Shown here: positions 36,180 through 44,727 of the stretch, piece by piece | How the letters are laid out: every line of letters starts with the position of its first letter | Position numbering within the stretch: position 1 is the stretch's first letter | Assembly: GCA_937959275.1 (NCBI GenBank) | Contig: CALGLU010000003.1 | Coordinates: forward strand, 1-44,861 | Direction: 5' to 3' | Source: an uncultured Saprospiraceae bacterium | Lineage (GTDB): Bacteria; Bacteroidota; Bacteroidia; Chitinophagales; Saprospiraceae | Length of the DNA stretch: 44,861 bases | Program-made: the position numbers and the translations under genes | Notes under the pieces: model-generated | What the model saw: the letters and a program-made list of their open reading frames with translations, nothing else | Told to the model about the DNA's origin: nothing | Databases searched by the model: none

Positions 36180-37085
36180 ATGAGCTACAATTTTTCTGCC
36201 TTTGGTCTTATCGCTGGATCAATCTTTACTTTACTCATCTTTGTGTCCTCTCAAAATCCTGGACCATCTGATGACAAGACAAATATTAACCTTCCACAGC
36301 AGATCCGCTCTGCCATTGAAGACAAACAATATTCCTTCGCAGGAGAAGTCATGCCTGACAATTTCGATAACAAAGAAAGGCTAAATCGTGAGCTTTCCGT
36401 CAACGCCTATTGGCAGTCCAATACGATGCTTAACATCAAAAAGGCAAATCGCTATTTCGCAATTATGGACCGAATCCTTGAAGAAGAAGGCGTGCCACTA
36501 GATTTCAAATACCTCGCAGTCGCAGAAAGTGATCTTCGCCACGCCACCTCTCACGCCAACGCCAAGGGCTTCTGGCAATTCAGAAGCGCCGCCGGCAAAG
36601 AAATGGGCTTAGAAATCAACGACGAAGTCGACGAACGCTATCACGTCGAACGCGCTACCCGCGCCGCAGCTAAATACCTAAAACGCCTACGCACCCGCTT
36701 CGGCAGCTGGACCAATGCCGCCGCTGCCTACAATGTCGGTCAAGGCAATTTCAACGCCGCCCGCAAAAGACAACAAGAGTTCTCCTTCTTTGATATGAAT
36801 ATGAATATCGAAACGAACAGATACTTATTTCGCCTCATCGCCATTAAAGAAATCATGCAGAACCCTGAAAAATTTGGTTTCTATGTCGAGCCACATGAAA
36901 AATATCCACCTTTTGATGATTACTATGAAGTCGTCGTCGATTCCTCTGTCTCAAGCTGGAGTAACTTCGCCAAAGAGAAAGGCATCACCTATCGGATGTT
37001 GAAAGTCTACAACCCATGGTTGATCGATAATAAATTAACCGTTAAGAATAATATTTATCATATTCGGATTCCGCGGAATGGGTGA
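36180..37085 (+). CDS. Lytic transglycosylase with LysM-like C-terminus
   Basis: The 301-aa protein has an N-terminal membrane or signal segment. It is followed by a soluble lytic transglycosylase (SLT) domain at ~90-215: FKYLAVAESDLRHATSHANA with the catalytic Glu in AES, then KGFWQF, and AAAAYNVGQGN. The last ~45 residues (SSWSNFAKEKGITYRMLKVY) look like a LysM peptidoglycan-binding module. It should cleave the glycan strands of peptidoglycan in the periplasm, as in MltD-type enzymes. The part coding the core of the SLT domain (about 36530-36780) is richer in G and C than its neighbours, with many GCC, CGC and GGC codons. Confidence 0.92.
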   Translation: MSYNFSAFGLIAGSIFTLLIFVSSQNPGPSDDKTNINLPQQIRSAIEDKQYSFAGEVMPDNFDNKERLNRELSVNAYWQSNTMLNIKKANRYFAIMDRILEEEGVPLDFKYLAVAESDLRHATSHANAKGFWQFRSAAGKEMGLEINDEVDERYHVERATRAAAKYLKRLRTRFGSWTNAAAAYNVGQGNFNAARKRQQEFSFFDMNMNIETNRYLFRLIAIKEIMQNPEKFGFYVEPHEKYPPFDDYYEVVVDSSVSSWSNFAKEKGITYRMLKVYNPWLIDNKLTVKNNIYHIRIPRNG

Positions 37086-37240
37086 TTTTGTGATTGGTAG
37101 ATTGGTGATTGGTGGATTCGTGATCTGTGATTAGTGGATTGATTTACGTGGACTTCCATATTGTCCTCCAATGGCTCATGACCATGTTAAATGAGGTTAA
37201 TTTGGCTGGGGATTTTTTGTAAAAGTCGTGCCAAAGAACA

Positions 37241-37410
37241 GGATTTATACGATGAATATGATGAACATGATTTTTGAAGAGGACCCGTGTTCTTGAAGGC
37301 GTCTCGGCTCAGGTTTTGTAATTAGGATAGCCAAAAGCTATCCACTCCATCTAAGAAAGATAAACACATAAGACACAAAAGACAAAGTTGAAGAATGTAA
37401 GACACATAAG
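37241..37410. repeat. Dispersed ~170-bp repeat, copy A
   Basis: The reverse complement of 44420-44590 matches this stretch well, for example TTTATACGATGAATATGATG, GGCGTCTCGGCTCAGGTTTT, CCATCTAAGAAAGA and ACACATAAGACACAAAAG. It has no reading frame that is kept between the copies. Confidence 0.8.
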
Positions 37411-37556
37411 CGTCTAGGCCGATGCTAAGAAAATTTCAAAGCCCATTCTGTCTTAATGTTTCAAAAGACTAACCTGTGGTTTGCCTCTAACATTGTCTCA
37501 TAATTCAATGGAATGGATACCGGTTCCACTTTTACGAATAAACCACTCAACACCTG

Positions 37557-37572
37557 CCTGCCTGCAGGCAGG
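37557..37572. repeat. Perfect 16-bp palindrome (CCTGCCTGCAGGCAGG)
   Basis: It can form a stable 8-bp stem just downstream of the POT gene stop. No T run follows on either side, so it is either a weak terminator or a short dispersed palindrome of the type common in this phylum. Confidence 0.6.
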
Positions 37573-37598
37573 TTCAACACCCAACATTTGCAAAGCAA

Positions 37599-39356
37599 CT
37601 ATTTCACGCCATGCATCAACTTCTTCACAATAGGATAGGTAATGGCACACAAGACAGCCAATACAATCGCAATAATCGTTAAAATCCAGAAGAAATAACT
37701 TAAGCCATGTTCAGCCGCAATACCTTCGGATTTACCACCAAACACCGCTGCTAACTTCATACCTGCAGCAATTGCTAAATAGTAAATACTAAACATAAAG
37801 GCGATCATCCGTCCTGGCACTAGCTTACTCACCAATGACAGCGAAACAGGAGAAATACACAATTCTCCCAGCGTATGAAATAAATAGACTAAAACCAACC
37901 AAATCATACTGACAGATGCAGTCGTCGCACCAGCTTTAATCCCAGAGGAACCAATAGCCACCATTGCCATACCAAGTGCTAGTAAACCCATGCCGATCGC
38001 ATATTTGATATTGGCATTGGGATTGTATTTACTCTCCCACCACTTGCTAAAAAGCGGAGCGAAGGCTATTATAAATAGTGAGTTCAACACACCGAACCAT
38101 GAAGCCGGCACTTCTGGCGCTGCTTCGTTAAATTGATTCCACAACATCCAAATCGTAATCACCCATATGATGGCAAAACTAATTGCTAGGAATAAATTAG
38201 ATAAGGCGTATTTACCAAAGGTTTTTCTGAATAATTGGAACAGTGCATAATTTAAAATAAGCAATGGGATTATCGCCATCAATGAATTGACAATTTTAAA
38301 TGTAGTCCCAGCACCACCTTCTAAGACTCTGTCAGTATAATCTCTTGCAAAGATGGTCAACGATCCAGGAGCTTGCTCGAATATCGCCCAAAAGAAAATT
38401 GTCACAAAGCAAAAGAAGATCACTGCCAACATTCGGTCTCTGGTAATCGTCGCATACCTTGGAACCCTCAAAAATAAAATCACTAGAAACAAAACCAAGG
38501 CTGTCAGAATCATCAAATTGGCTCCTGAGATACCGCCAACTATATTGTCCATAAAGCCATACAAATTGATCTCTCCATTAGAGATTACAGAGACAGGATC
38601 ATTGATGATCCAAGAAAGAGCCAAAAATGCAGAAATTCCACCCAGTACTTTCTCTGTCGTTGTAAATGGATTTCTTTGATTGTCTTCTCCTTCCCTATCA
38701 GTCGTTGCAAATTTGTCCCCAGTTGGTTGCAGGCCTATATCTCCAAATATGCCTTGGGCAAACCAAAATTGAAGTAGACCAAAAAGCATAAAGATACCAG
38801 CCAAACCAAAACCAAGAGACCATCCAATTTTTTCACCTAAGTAGCCACACAATAAGATTCCTAAAAAGGCACCAGCATTCACACCCATATAAAATATTGT
38901 ATATGCGCCATCCTTTTTCTCTGGATGATTTTTATACATTTCGGAAATAATGGATGTCATGTTTGGTTTGAAAAAACCACTCCCTATTACAAGTAAGGTA
39001 AGTCCTAAATAGACAAAAAACGGTGTTTCAAATGCCATACAACCATGCCCCAAGGTCATCAATAAGGCACCAATGAGGATCGCATAGCGATACCCAATTT
39101 TTTGATCAGCCAAATATCCACCAACAATCGTTGATAAATAAACAAGAGAGACATAGGTACCAAATATGGCAAAGGCATGCTCACGCGGCCAGCCCCAACC
39201 ACCATCCATAATCGAGGCAGTTAAAAACATAATCAATAAAGCACGCATGCCATAGTAGGAAAACCGCTCCCACATTTCTGTAAAGAAAATCACAAACAAC
39301 TGCGATGGATGCCCCATCACGTCTGGTTTAATCTCTACTCCTGTTGACTGACTCAT
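37599..39356 (-). CDS. POT-family proton-dependent peptide transporter
   Basis: The 585-aa inner-membrane protein belongs to the POT/PTR2 branch of the major facilitator superfamily and imports di- and tripeptides with protons. The family motif ExxERFSYYG is complete near residue 32 (TEMWERFSYYGM), and FTIFYMGVNAGAFLG (~155) and the late GELCISPVSLSLVSKL are present. Around 14 membrane helices can be counted, the expected number. It is 48 bp downstream of a second POT gene on the same strand, probably in one operon. Confidence 0.95.
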   Translation of the reverse strand: MSQSTGVEIKPDVMGHPSQLFVIFFTEMWERFSYYGMRALLIMFLTASIMDGGWGWPREHAFAIFGTYVSLVYLSTIVGGYLADQKIGYRYAILIGALLMTLGHGCMAFETPFFVYLGLTLLVIGSGFFKPNMTSIISEMYKNHPEKKDGAYTIFYMGVNAGAFLGILLCGYLGEKIGWSLGFGLAGIFMLFGLLQFWFAQGIFGDIGLQPTGDKFATTDREGEDNQRNPFTTTEKVLGGISAFLALSWIINDPVSVISNGEINLYGFMDNIVGGISGANLMILTALVLFLVILFLRVPRYATITRDRMLAVIFFCFVTIFFWAIFEQAPGSLTIFARDYTDRVLEGGAGTTFKIVNSLMAIIPLLILNYALFQLFRKTFGKYALSNLFLAISFAIIWVITIWMLWNQFNEAAPEVPASWFGVLNSLFIIAFAPLFSKWWESKYNPNANIKYAIGMGLLALGMAMVAIGSSGIKAGATTASVSMIWLVLVYLFHTLGELCISPVSLSLVSKLVPGRMIAFMFSIYYLAIAAGMKLAAVFGGKSEGIAAEHGLSYFFWILTIIAIVLAVLCAITYPIVKKLMHGVK

Positions 39357-39404
39357 ATCTATTAATTCGTAGTTTTTTAATTTATGCTAATTCAAATCTT
39401 TTGC

Positions 39405-40766
39405 TTAATCGTTGTCATCCATGACCAAATCCTCAGCGCCATGGGTTAATCGCTTCAATGGTTTTAAAAGTGCCAAGACGATCAATCCGATAACAACAGT
39501 TGTAATTACAATTCCAGTAAAAATGGCTTTCTCTCCAGCATCTGCTGCTGCCTCACCTAACAAACCTGCCACTTTGTTACCCAAACCAGTAGCTGCAAAG
39601 TAAGCACCCATCATAAAGGAGGCATATTTGACTGGAGCTAATTTGGTTACAAAAGATAAAGCAACTGGCGAACAACATAACTCTCCAATTGTATGAAACA
39701 AATAAGCCAAGACCAACCAATACATTGCCGAAGACCCAGTTGCTTCAAATTGCTGTGAAGCAAAGCGCATAAACAAAAACCCAAGTCCCATAATGATGAG
39801 TCCAATGGCCATCTTGAATAAGGACGAGCCTTCTTTACCTTTTAATTTCCATTTATACCAAAATCCTGCAACAGCTGTTCCTAAGGTGATAATAAAAAAG
39901 GCATTCACTGATTGAAACCATGATGCTGGCACTTCAAATCCTCCCAACATTCTATTCGTTTTCTCTTTAGCATACAGATTCATCAAGCCACCAGCCTGCT
40001 CAAACGCACCCCAAAAAACGATGATCAAAAAGAAGGATAAAAACATCACCAACATTCTATCTTTTTCAATCTTGGTCAACGGTTTATCTTTCGCTTCTCT
40101 ATCTGGATTATCTGCGTCGCCAATAAAATTCCCAACGTTTGTTAAGTATTTCTGTCCCCACTGAAAAACGAGCATACCAGCTAACATACCAATACCTGCA
40201 AGTCCAAATCCATAATGCCAGCCAATCGTCTCACCTACGTAACCCACAATCAAACTGGATAGGAATGCACCTATATTAATACCGATGTAAAAAATAGTAA
40301 AGCCTTTATCTCGTCGCTCGTCGCCTTGCTGATACAGCCCACCAACCATAGTAGAGATGTTTGGCTTCAACATACCAACACCCGCTATGATAAGCCCAAG
40401 CCCAGTATAAAATGCCCAGTCTTGCGTGATGGCCAAAACAGTATGACCCAACACAAGGATCCACCCTCCATATAAAACTGCCTTCTTTTGTCCGATGATT
40501 TTATCAGCTATCAATCCACCCGGAATAGAAGCCACATAGACTAACATCGTATACCAACCATATAGTGCAAGCGCTTCAGGATCAGTCCATCCCATTCCAG
40601 GATTAGCATCCATCGTCTTGGCTGTGATGTAAAGCACCAATATTGCACGCATCCCATAATAGGAAAAACGCTCCCACATCTCAGTAAAAAACAACACATA
40701 GAGTCCAATCGGGTGTCCCCAGAGCTGAGGCTGATCGGCAAAAGGCTGGTTTGCAGTCTTATTCAT
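39405..40766 (-). CDS. Compact POT-family peptide transporter
   Basis: The 453-aa protein is a paralogue of the downstream gene, with TEMWERFSYYGM, FTIFYIGINIGAFLS and GELCCSPVALSFVTKLAP. Compared with its 585-aa neighbour it lacks two internal stretches of about 75 and 65 residues, so it should have about four fewer membrane helices. The key motifs remain and the frame is intact, so it is probably functional with the core 12-helix fold or less. It is first of the two-gene POT operon. Confidence 0.93.
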   Translation of the reverse strand: MNKTANQPFADQPQLWGHPIGLYVLFFTEMWERFSYYGMRAILVLYITAKTMDANPGMGWTDPEALALYGWYTMLVYVASIPGGLIADKIIGQKKAVLYGGWILVLGHTVLAITQDWAFYTGLGLIIAGVGMLKPNISTMVGGLYQQGDERRDKGFTIFYIGINIGAFLSSLIVGYVGETIGWHYGFGLAGIGMLAGMLVFQWGQKYLTNVGNFIGDADNPDREAKDKPLTKIEKDRMLVMFLSFFLIIVFWGAFEQAGGLMNLYAKEKTNRMLGGFEVPASWFQSVNAFFIITLGTAVAGFWYKWKLKGKEGSSLFKMAIGLIIMGLGFLFMRFASQQFEATGSSAMYWLVLAYLFHTIGELCCSPVALSFVTKLAPVKYASFMMGAYFAATGLGNKVAGLLGEAAADAGEKAIFTGIVITTVVIGLIVLALLKPLKRLTHGAEDLVMDDND

Positions 40767-41054
40767 AGATAATTAATGTTTCATTCAACACTGTAAAATA
40801 TAGAAATATCGGGATTAGAGAAGAAAACTGACCGTTTATTAAGATTGAGCCGAAGTATCTGTATTCTCCTAAATTATGACTAACATCTGGTTTCAATAAT
40901 GTCAAGTGGTTTTAAACTCAGACAAAATGAAAAGGCTAAAGACAATATTAGAATCCAGTTTCCATATTTTATATTCATATTGGCAAACTTCGAATCAGCA
41001 ATACATGCTTTAATCGGTACTATTTATAGCCAGTAATGCATATGCTGATGTACT

Positions 41055-41354
41055 TTATGCAGTTTGTAATTCTTTGACTTCAAAATGAACTTCTGATTTC
41101 ATGGCTTCAAAGACTTTAAATATTGTGCCAATCGTCATATTTGATGTTCCATTCTCAAGTTTTGAAATTTGAGATTTTGTCACTCCAATTAATTCGCCTA
41201 GTTGATCTTGAGTTAGTTCTTTTTCTTTTCTAACATCTTTTATTAATTGACCAAATTGAGCAAGTTTAATTTTCAATTCATAACCATCTCTTTTGGGTGT
41301 TCCTAACTTACCGATTAATTTATCCTCTACTTCTTTGAGTTTATACGTTTTCAT
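41055..41354 (-). CDS. XRE-family antitoxin of a HigBA-like pair
   Basis: The 99-aa protein has a helix-turn-helix at ~35-85 (FGQLIKDVRKEKELTQDQLG, VTKSQISKLENGTSNMTIGT). It overlaps the toxin gene by 4 bp and is second in the operon, the order typical of HigBA-like rather than most other type II systems. It should bind the toxin and repress the operon through the palindrome at 41722-41739. The residues that hold the toxin are not identified. Confidence 0.88.
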   Translation of the reverse strand: MKTYKLKEVEDKLIGKLGTPKRDGYELKIKLAQFGQLIKDVRKEKELTQDQLGELIGVTKSQISKLENGTSNMTIGTIFKVFEAMKSEVHFEVKELQTA

Positions 41355-41701
41355 TTTCTATTCTTTTGATTAAAATAATTTACTTTAAGCTTTTTGGCTC
41401 GTTTCAGTTCTTTTGTGGGCAGCTTTTTAGTTTTCTTTATAAAACCGTGAGTACACACGATCATAGCTTTGGATTCTTTATCCCAAAAGGAAAGAAGTCT
41501 AATTTGTTTAGAATTGAATTTTGTTCTGAATTCCCAAATCTCTTTATCTATTTTCTTTAAGAGTCTAGGGTCTCTTTTAAACCTTGAAATTCTTATATTT
41601 TCTAAAACTTTTTCTCGTGTTTTCACATCTAAAGAGGACAAGAACTTAAGAGCTTCTTCTAAGAATTCTACATTAAACCTATATCTCTCTGAACTTTTCA
41701 C
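41351..41701 (-). CDS. RelE/HigB-like toxin (phage-derived Gp49 type)
   Basis: The 116-aa basic protein fits the Gp49/HigB family of ribosome-associated mRNA interferases: FLEEALKFLSSLDVKTREKV, then EIWEFRTKFNSKQIRLLSFW and the terminal HGFIKKTKKLPTKELKRAK. It is first in the operon with the antitoxin. The start is GTG at 41701; an in-frame TAA precedes it directly, so no longer form exists. A probable -7 element ends only 6 bp before the GTG, so the transcript may be leaderless. Toxicity is inferred from family membership. Confidence 0.88.
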   Translation of the reverse strand: MKSSERYRFNVEFLEEALKFLSSLDVKTREKVLENIRISRFKRDPRLLKKIDKEIWEFRTKFNSKQIRLLSFWDKESKAMIVCTHGFIKKTKKLPTKELKRAKKLKVNYFNQKNRK

Positions 41702-41707
41702 TTAACT

Positions 41708-41715
41708 CAAAGATA
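41708..41715 (-). promoter_or_regulatory. Probable -7 promoter element TATCTTTG of the toxin-antitoxin operon
   Basis: On the minus strand TATCTTTG matches the Bacteroidota consensus TAnnTTTG. A GTTG sequence about 20 bp upstream, inside the palindrome at 41722-41739, serves as the -33 part. The spacing is as expected. Confidence 0.6.
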
Positions 41716-41721
41716 AGTCAT

Positions 41722-41739
41722 GTTGACATATATGTCAAC
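41722..41739. promoter_or_regulatory. Operator: perfect 18-bp palindrome
   Basis: GTTGACATATATGTCAAC is a perfect inverted repeat 20 bp before the toxin start. It covers the probable -33 region. Autoregulating XRE antitoxins of HigBA systems bind such sites, so this is the likely operator. Confidence 0.75.
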
Positions 41740-41805
41740 TTTGTGTGACTAATTTGCTATTTTAGTTATTCACATGCATACAGCATAAAAAACAAATGCA
41801 AAGAC

Positions 41806-42393
41806 TCACACAACATCACGATTCACATACTCATTCGCCGCATCCATCTCCTCATAAAACGCCTCCCCATACTTCCGAATAATCGCTTCTTTCAAAAATT
41901 GATAGACAGGCATTTTCATTTCCTCACCCAACTGGCAGGCGGGTGAACAGATATCCCATACATCATAATTCAAAGCTTCAAAATTCGTTTTCTCATTTTT
42001 GCTGACGCGAATGGGATACAGATGGCAGGAGATCGGTTTTTTAAATTCCGTTTTACCATCACGATGAGCTTGCTCAATGCCACAAACAGCAATTCCATTA
42101 TGATCTTTATTCATGAACACGCAAGAGTTATCCGGCATCAACATTGTCCCTTCTGCATCCATCCCTTTGTAATACACAGTAAGTCCATTGGTATCAATGT
42201 ATTCACGATTTGCAGCTGGTAAATATTCTTTGATCACCTCATACGAATCACGAATGGCCTCAATTTCATCTTGCTCAAGAGGAGCACCAAAGTCACCTTC
42301 CCAACAGCAGGCGCCCTTGCATTTGCTGAGATTACAGATGAAGGACTTTTTAAATAGCTGTGTACTGACTATTTTCTCTTGGATAATGATCAT
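41806..42393 (-). CDS. DUF3109-family cysteine-rich protein
   Basis: The 195-aa protein has many cysteines in conserved positions: FICNLSKCKGACCWEGDFGA near the start, then NSCVFM, VCGIEQAHR, ISCHLYPIRV and DICSPACQLGEE. DUF3109 is common in Bacteroidota and is related to the YkgJ-type zinc or iron-chelating families, so a metal or Fe-S cluster is likely, but its reaction is not known. It is a single gene on the minus strand, divergent from the citrate synthase gene with a 144-bp gap. Confidence 0.87.
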   Translation of the reverse strand: MIIIQEKIVSTQLFKKSFICNLSKCKGACCWEGDFGAPLEQDEIEAIRDSYEVIKEYLPAANREYIDTNGLTVYYKGMDAEGTMLMPDNSCVFMNKDHNGIAVCGIEQAHRDGKTEFKKPISCHLYPIRVSKNEKTNFEALNYDVWDICSPACQLGEEMKMPVYQFLKEAIIRKYGEAFYEEMDAANEYVNRDVV

Positions 42394-42537
42394 ATGGCTT
42401 CAGAATTCACTCGATGATAATTAGTTTTCTTGATAATTTTGATTTTATAGGCTAAGGTCTTACAATCACAAGTTTTTATGCTGTAAAAATAGTAGATTTG
42501 CACCCAAAATAATCCTTACATATATCTTATCAGTTTA

Positions 42538-43851
42538 ATGAATCCACTAAAACAAAAGTTTTTCGATAAATCTTCTGCATTACGAACGGAGATGAGAGCC
42601 TATTTAAAAGAAAATGGCTCAAAAAAAGTTGATGAAGTCACACTATCCCAAGTCTTTGGTGGTATGCGTGGCGTCAAAAGTATGATTTGGGAGACCTCAC
42701 AGCTTGACGCTAAAGAGGGCATCCGATTCAGAGGTTACTCAATTCCCGAATTAAGAGATAAATTACCCAAGCGAGAAGGTGATAAAGAACCGCTACCAGA
42801 GGCTCTATTTTGGTTAATGTTGGTTGATGAAATCCCAACGCAAGAAGAAGTCAACTGGCTTAGTGACGAGTGGGAAAAAAGAAATTCAATTCCACAGCAT
42901 GTTTTTGATATGCTAGAGAGCTTTCCGGCAACGACTCATCCGATGACTCAGTTAATTGCGGCGCTCACATCACTACAGTCTGAAAGTGTATTTACAAAGC
43001 GTTATGCTGAAGGCATGTCGAAATCTGACTATTGGGATGCGACCTTTGAGGATGCGATGAATGTCATTGCTAAGATGCCAGTGGTCGCGGCATATATATA
43101 TAGACGTACCTATCATGATGGTAATCATATTGCTCCTGATACGAGCTTAGATTGGGCTGGTAATTTTGCTCATATGTTGGGTGTTTCTGATCATGCGGAT
43201 TTTAAAAGCTTGATGCGATTGTATCTGACAATCCATGCTGATCATGAAGGTGGTAATGCCTCTGCACATACCGTACATTTGGTTGGATCTACCTTGAGTG
43301 ATGCCTATTTGTCATTGGCCGCAGGGATGTGCTCACTGGCAGGACCACTACATGGCTTGGCTAATCAAGAAGTCATCAAATTCATTTTTGAATTGGTAGA
43401 AACAGTTGGTACAGATACACCGACTAACGAACAAGTCGCTGAATTTGTACAACAGACCTTAGACAAAGGTCGTGTCATTCCTGGGTATGGACATGCAGTT
43501 CTAAGACAGCCAGATCCACGATTCACAGCACAACGATTGTTTGCTGAAGAATATATAAAGAGTAGCACACATGTCAATATCGTATGGCAATTATTTGAAG
43601 TCGTACCACCTATTTTAGAAGCCCTAGGCAAAGTAAAAAATCCTTGGCCAAATGTAGATGCGCACTCAGGTGCTATACTCGTTCATTATGGTTTAAAGGA
43701 GTATACATTCTATACAGTCTTATTTGGCGTATCTAGAGCATTGGGTGTATTGTCATCACTATGCTGGTCTAGAGCTCTAGGTTTTCCATTAGAAAGACCA
43801 AAATCCATGACCTATGATGCAATTAAATCCTTTGTTGAAGAAAATGCCTAA
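42538..43851 (+). CDS. gltA: Citrate synthase, eukaryote-type
   Basis: The 437-aa enzyme condenses oxaloacetate and acetyl-CoA to citrate in the TCA cycle. The catalytic residues are visible: His in GPLHGLANQ (~271), His in GYGHAVLRQPDPR (~319) and Asp in NVDAHSGAIL (~374). The sequence is of the mitochondrial type, with LSQVFGGMRGVKSMIWETS and FRGYSIPELRD near the start, a form also seen in Bacteroidota, rather than the NADH-controlled form of enterobacteria. It lies 6 bp before gcvH and is probably co-transcribed with it. Confidence 0.96.
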   Translation: MNPLKQKFFDKSSALRTEMRAYLKENGSKKVDEVTLSQVFGGMRGVKSMIWETSQLDAKEGIRFRGYSIPELRDKLPKREGDKEPLPEALFWLMLVDEIPTQEEVNWLSDEWEKRNSIPQHVFDMLESFPATTHPMTQLIAALTSLQSESVFTKRYAEGMSKSDYWDATFEDAMNVIAKMPVVAAYIYRRTYHDGNHIAPDTSLDWAGNFAHMLGVSDHADFKSLMRLYLTIHADHEGGNASAHTVHLVGSTLSDAYLSLAAGMCSLAGPLHGLANQEVIKFIFELVETVGTDTPTNEQVAEFVQQTLDKGRVIPGYGHAVLRQPDPRFTAQRLFAEEYIKSSTHVNIVWQLFEVVPPILEALGKVKNPWPNVDAHSGAILVHYGLKEYTFYTVLFGVSRALGVLSSLCWSRALGFPLERPKSMTYDAIKSFVEENA

Positions 43852-43857
43852 CGAATC

Positions 43858-44253
43858 ATGAGTGTACTACCTGAAGATTTAAAATATACGAAAGAACATG
43901 AGTGGATTCGTGTTCATGATGACAATACCGCAACCATTGGTATTACCGATTTTGCACAATCAGAGTTAGGAGAGCTCGTCTATGTAGAAATTGATACTGT
44001 GGGCGAAGACATTGCTAAGGACGAAGTCTTTGGTACTGTTGAGGCTGTCAAAACGACTTCAGACTTGTTTATGCCACTCACAGGCAAAGTCCTTGAATTT
44101 AATCCTGCTTTGAATGAAGATGAGGGTGATAATCCTGGCTTAATCAATGAAGACCCTTACGGGGAAGGTTGGATTGTGAAAATTCAAATCTCAAATGCTG
44201 CTGAAGTCGCTGATTTATTAGACTCGGCTGCTTATCAAGCACTGATTGGGTAG
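43858..44253 (+). CDS. gcvH: Glycine cleavage system H protein
   Basis: The 131-aa protein shuttles the aminomethyl group on a lipoyl arm between the P, T and L proteins of the glycine cleavage complex. The lipoylated lysine is K65 in FGTVEAVKTTSDL, the usual position. The typical KYTKEHEW start and the GLINEDPYGEGWIVKI stretch are present. It follows citrate synthase by 6 bp; P and T protein genes are not in the window. Another use of H protein is lipoyl transfer to 2-oxoacid dehydrogenases, which could explain the link with a TCA-cycle gene. Confidence 0.97.
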   Translation: MSVLPEDLKYTKEHEWIRVHDDNTATIGITDFAQSELGELVYVEIDTVGEDIAKDEVFGTVEAVKTTSDLFMPLTGKVLEFNPALNEDEGDNPGLINEDPYGEGWIVKIQISNAAEVADLLDSAAYQALIG

Positions 44254-44296
44254 ATTTTGCAAGAGTTGAACTTGTTCACATCTCCGCAGGATATCC

Positions 44297-44325
44297 AAAT
44301 GTCAGGTCTTAAAGACCTGACATTT
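44297..44325. terminator. Strong hairpin after gcvH
   Basis: A perfect 13-bp stem, AAATGTCAGGTCT with AGACCTGACATTT, and a 3-nt loop lie 43 bp after the gcvH stop. The T run after it is short (TTTCTGG), so it may be a bidirectional terminator or an RNA-stabilising hairpin. Confidence 0.6.
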
Positions 44326-44419
44326 CTGGTAGTGTTTTCTGTCTTGTTCCCATAACATTTGACTTGTTCTCATAACACCTCACATATCTGCAAGATATGT
44401 CAGGACAAGTCGATCCCCC

Positions 44420-44590
44420 TTATGTGTCTTGCATTCTTCAACTTTGCCTTTTGTGTCTTATGTGTTTTTCTTTCTTAGATGGAATCAAAATGCTTGGCTA
44501 TCCTGTCTACAAAAACCTGAGGCGAGACGCCTCCAAAAAAACACAGCTCCTTTTCAAAAATCATGTTCATCATATTCATCGTATAAACTT
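44420..44590. repeat. Dispersed ~170-bp repeat, copy B (inverted)
   Basis: This is the inverted copy of 37241-37410. It shares TATGTGTCTTGCATTCTTCA, TTTCTTAGATGG, GAGACGCC and CATGTTCATCATATTCATCG with the reverse complement of copy A. It ends just before a short CTGGCGGATAGGTAGG stretch. Confidence 0.8.
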
Positions 44591-44727
44591 GCCTGGCGGA
44601 TAGGTAGGTCCTGTTCAGACAGAATGGGTATGTGATTTTTCTCTACCTTCACTGTACCTGACCAAATATCAATATAAACAGAAATCTTGTCTTAGAAAGT
44701 GATTATGACAAGCAACATAAGCATAAT

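Larger units (their letters stand above)
37086..37598. other. Intergenic region with several repeats
   Basis: The first ~55 bp are a degenerate short tandem repeat of GTGATTGGT-type units. A dispersed repeat lies at 37241-37410, with an inverted copy near the right end of the window. A perfect palindrome lies at 37557-37572 near the stop of the POT gene. No gene is seen. Confidence 0.7.

Noticed and set aside
44397-44635. Short plus-strand frames near the right end
   Set aside because: They lie in the dispersed repeat, and the other copy does not keep the frame.
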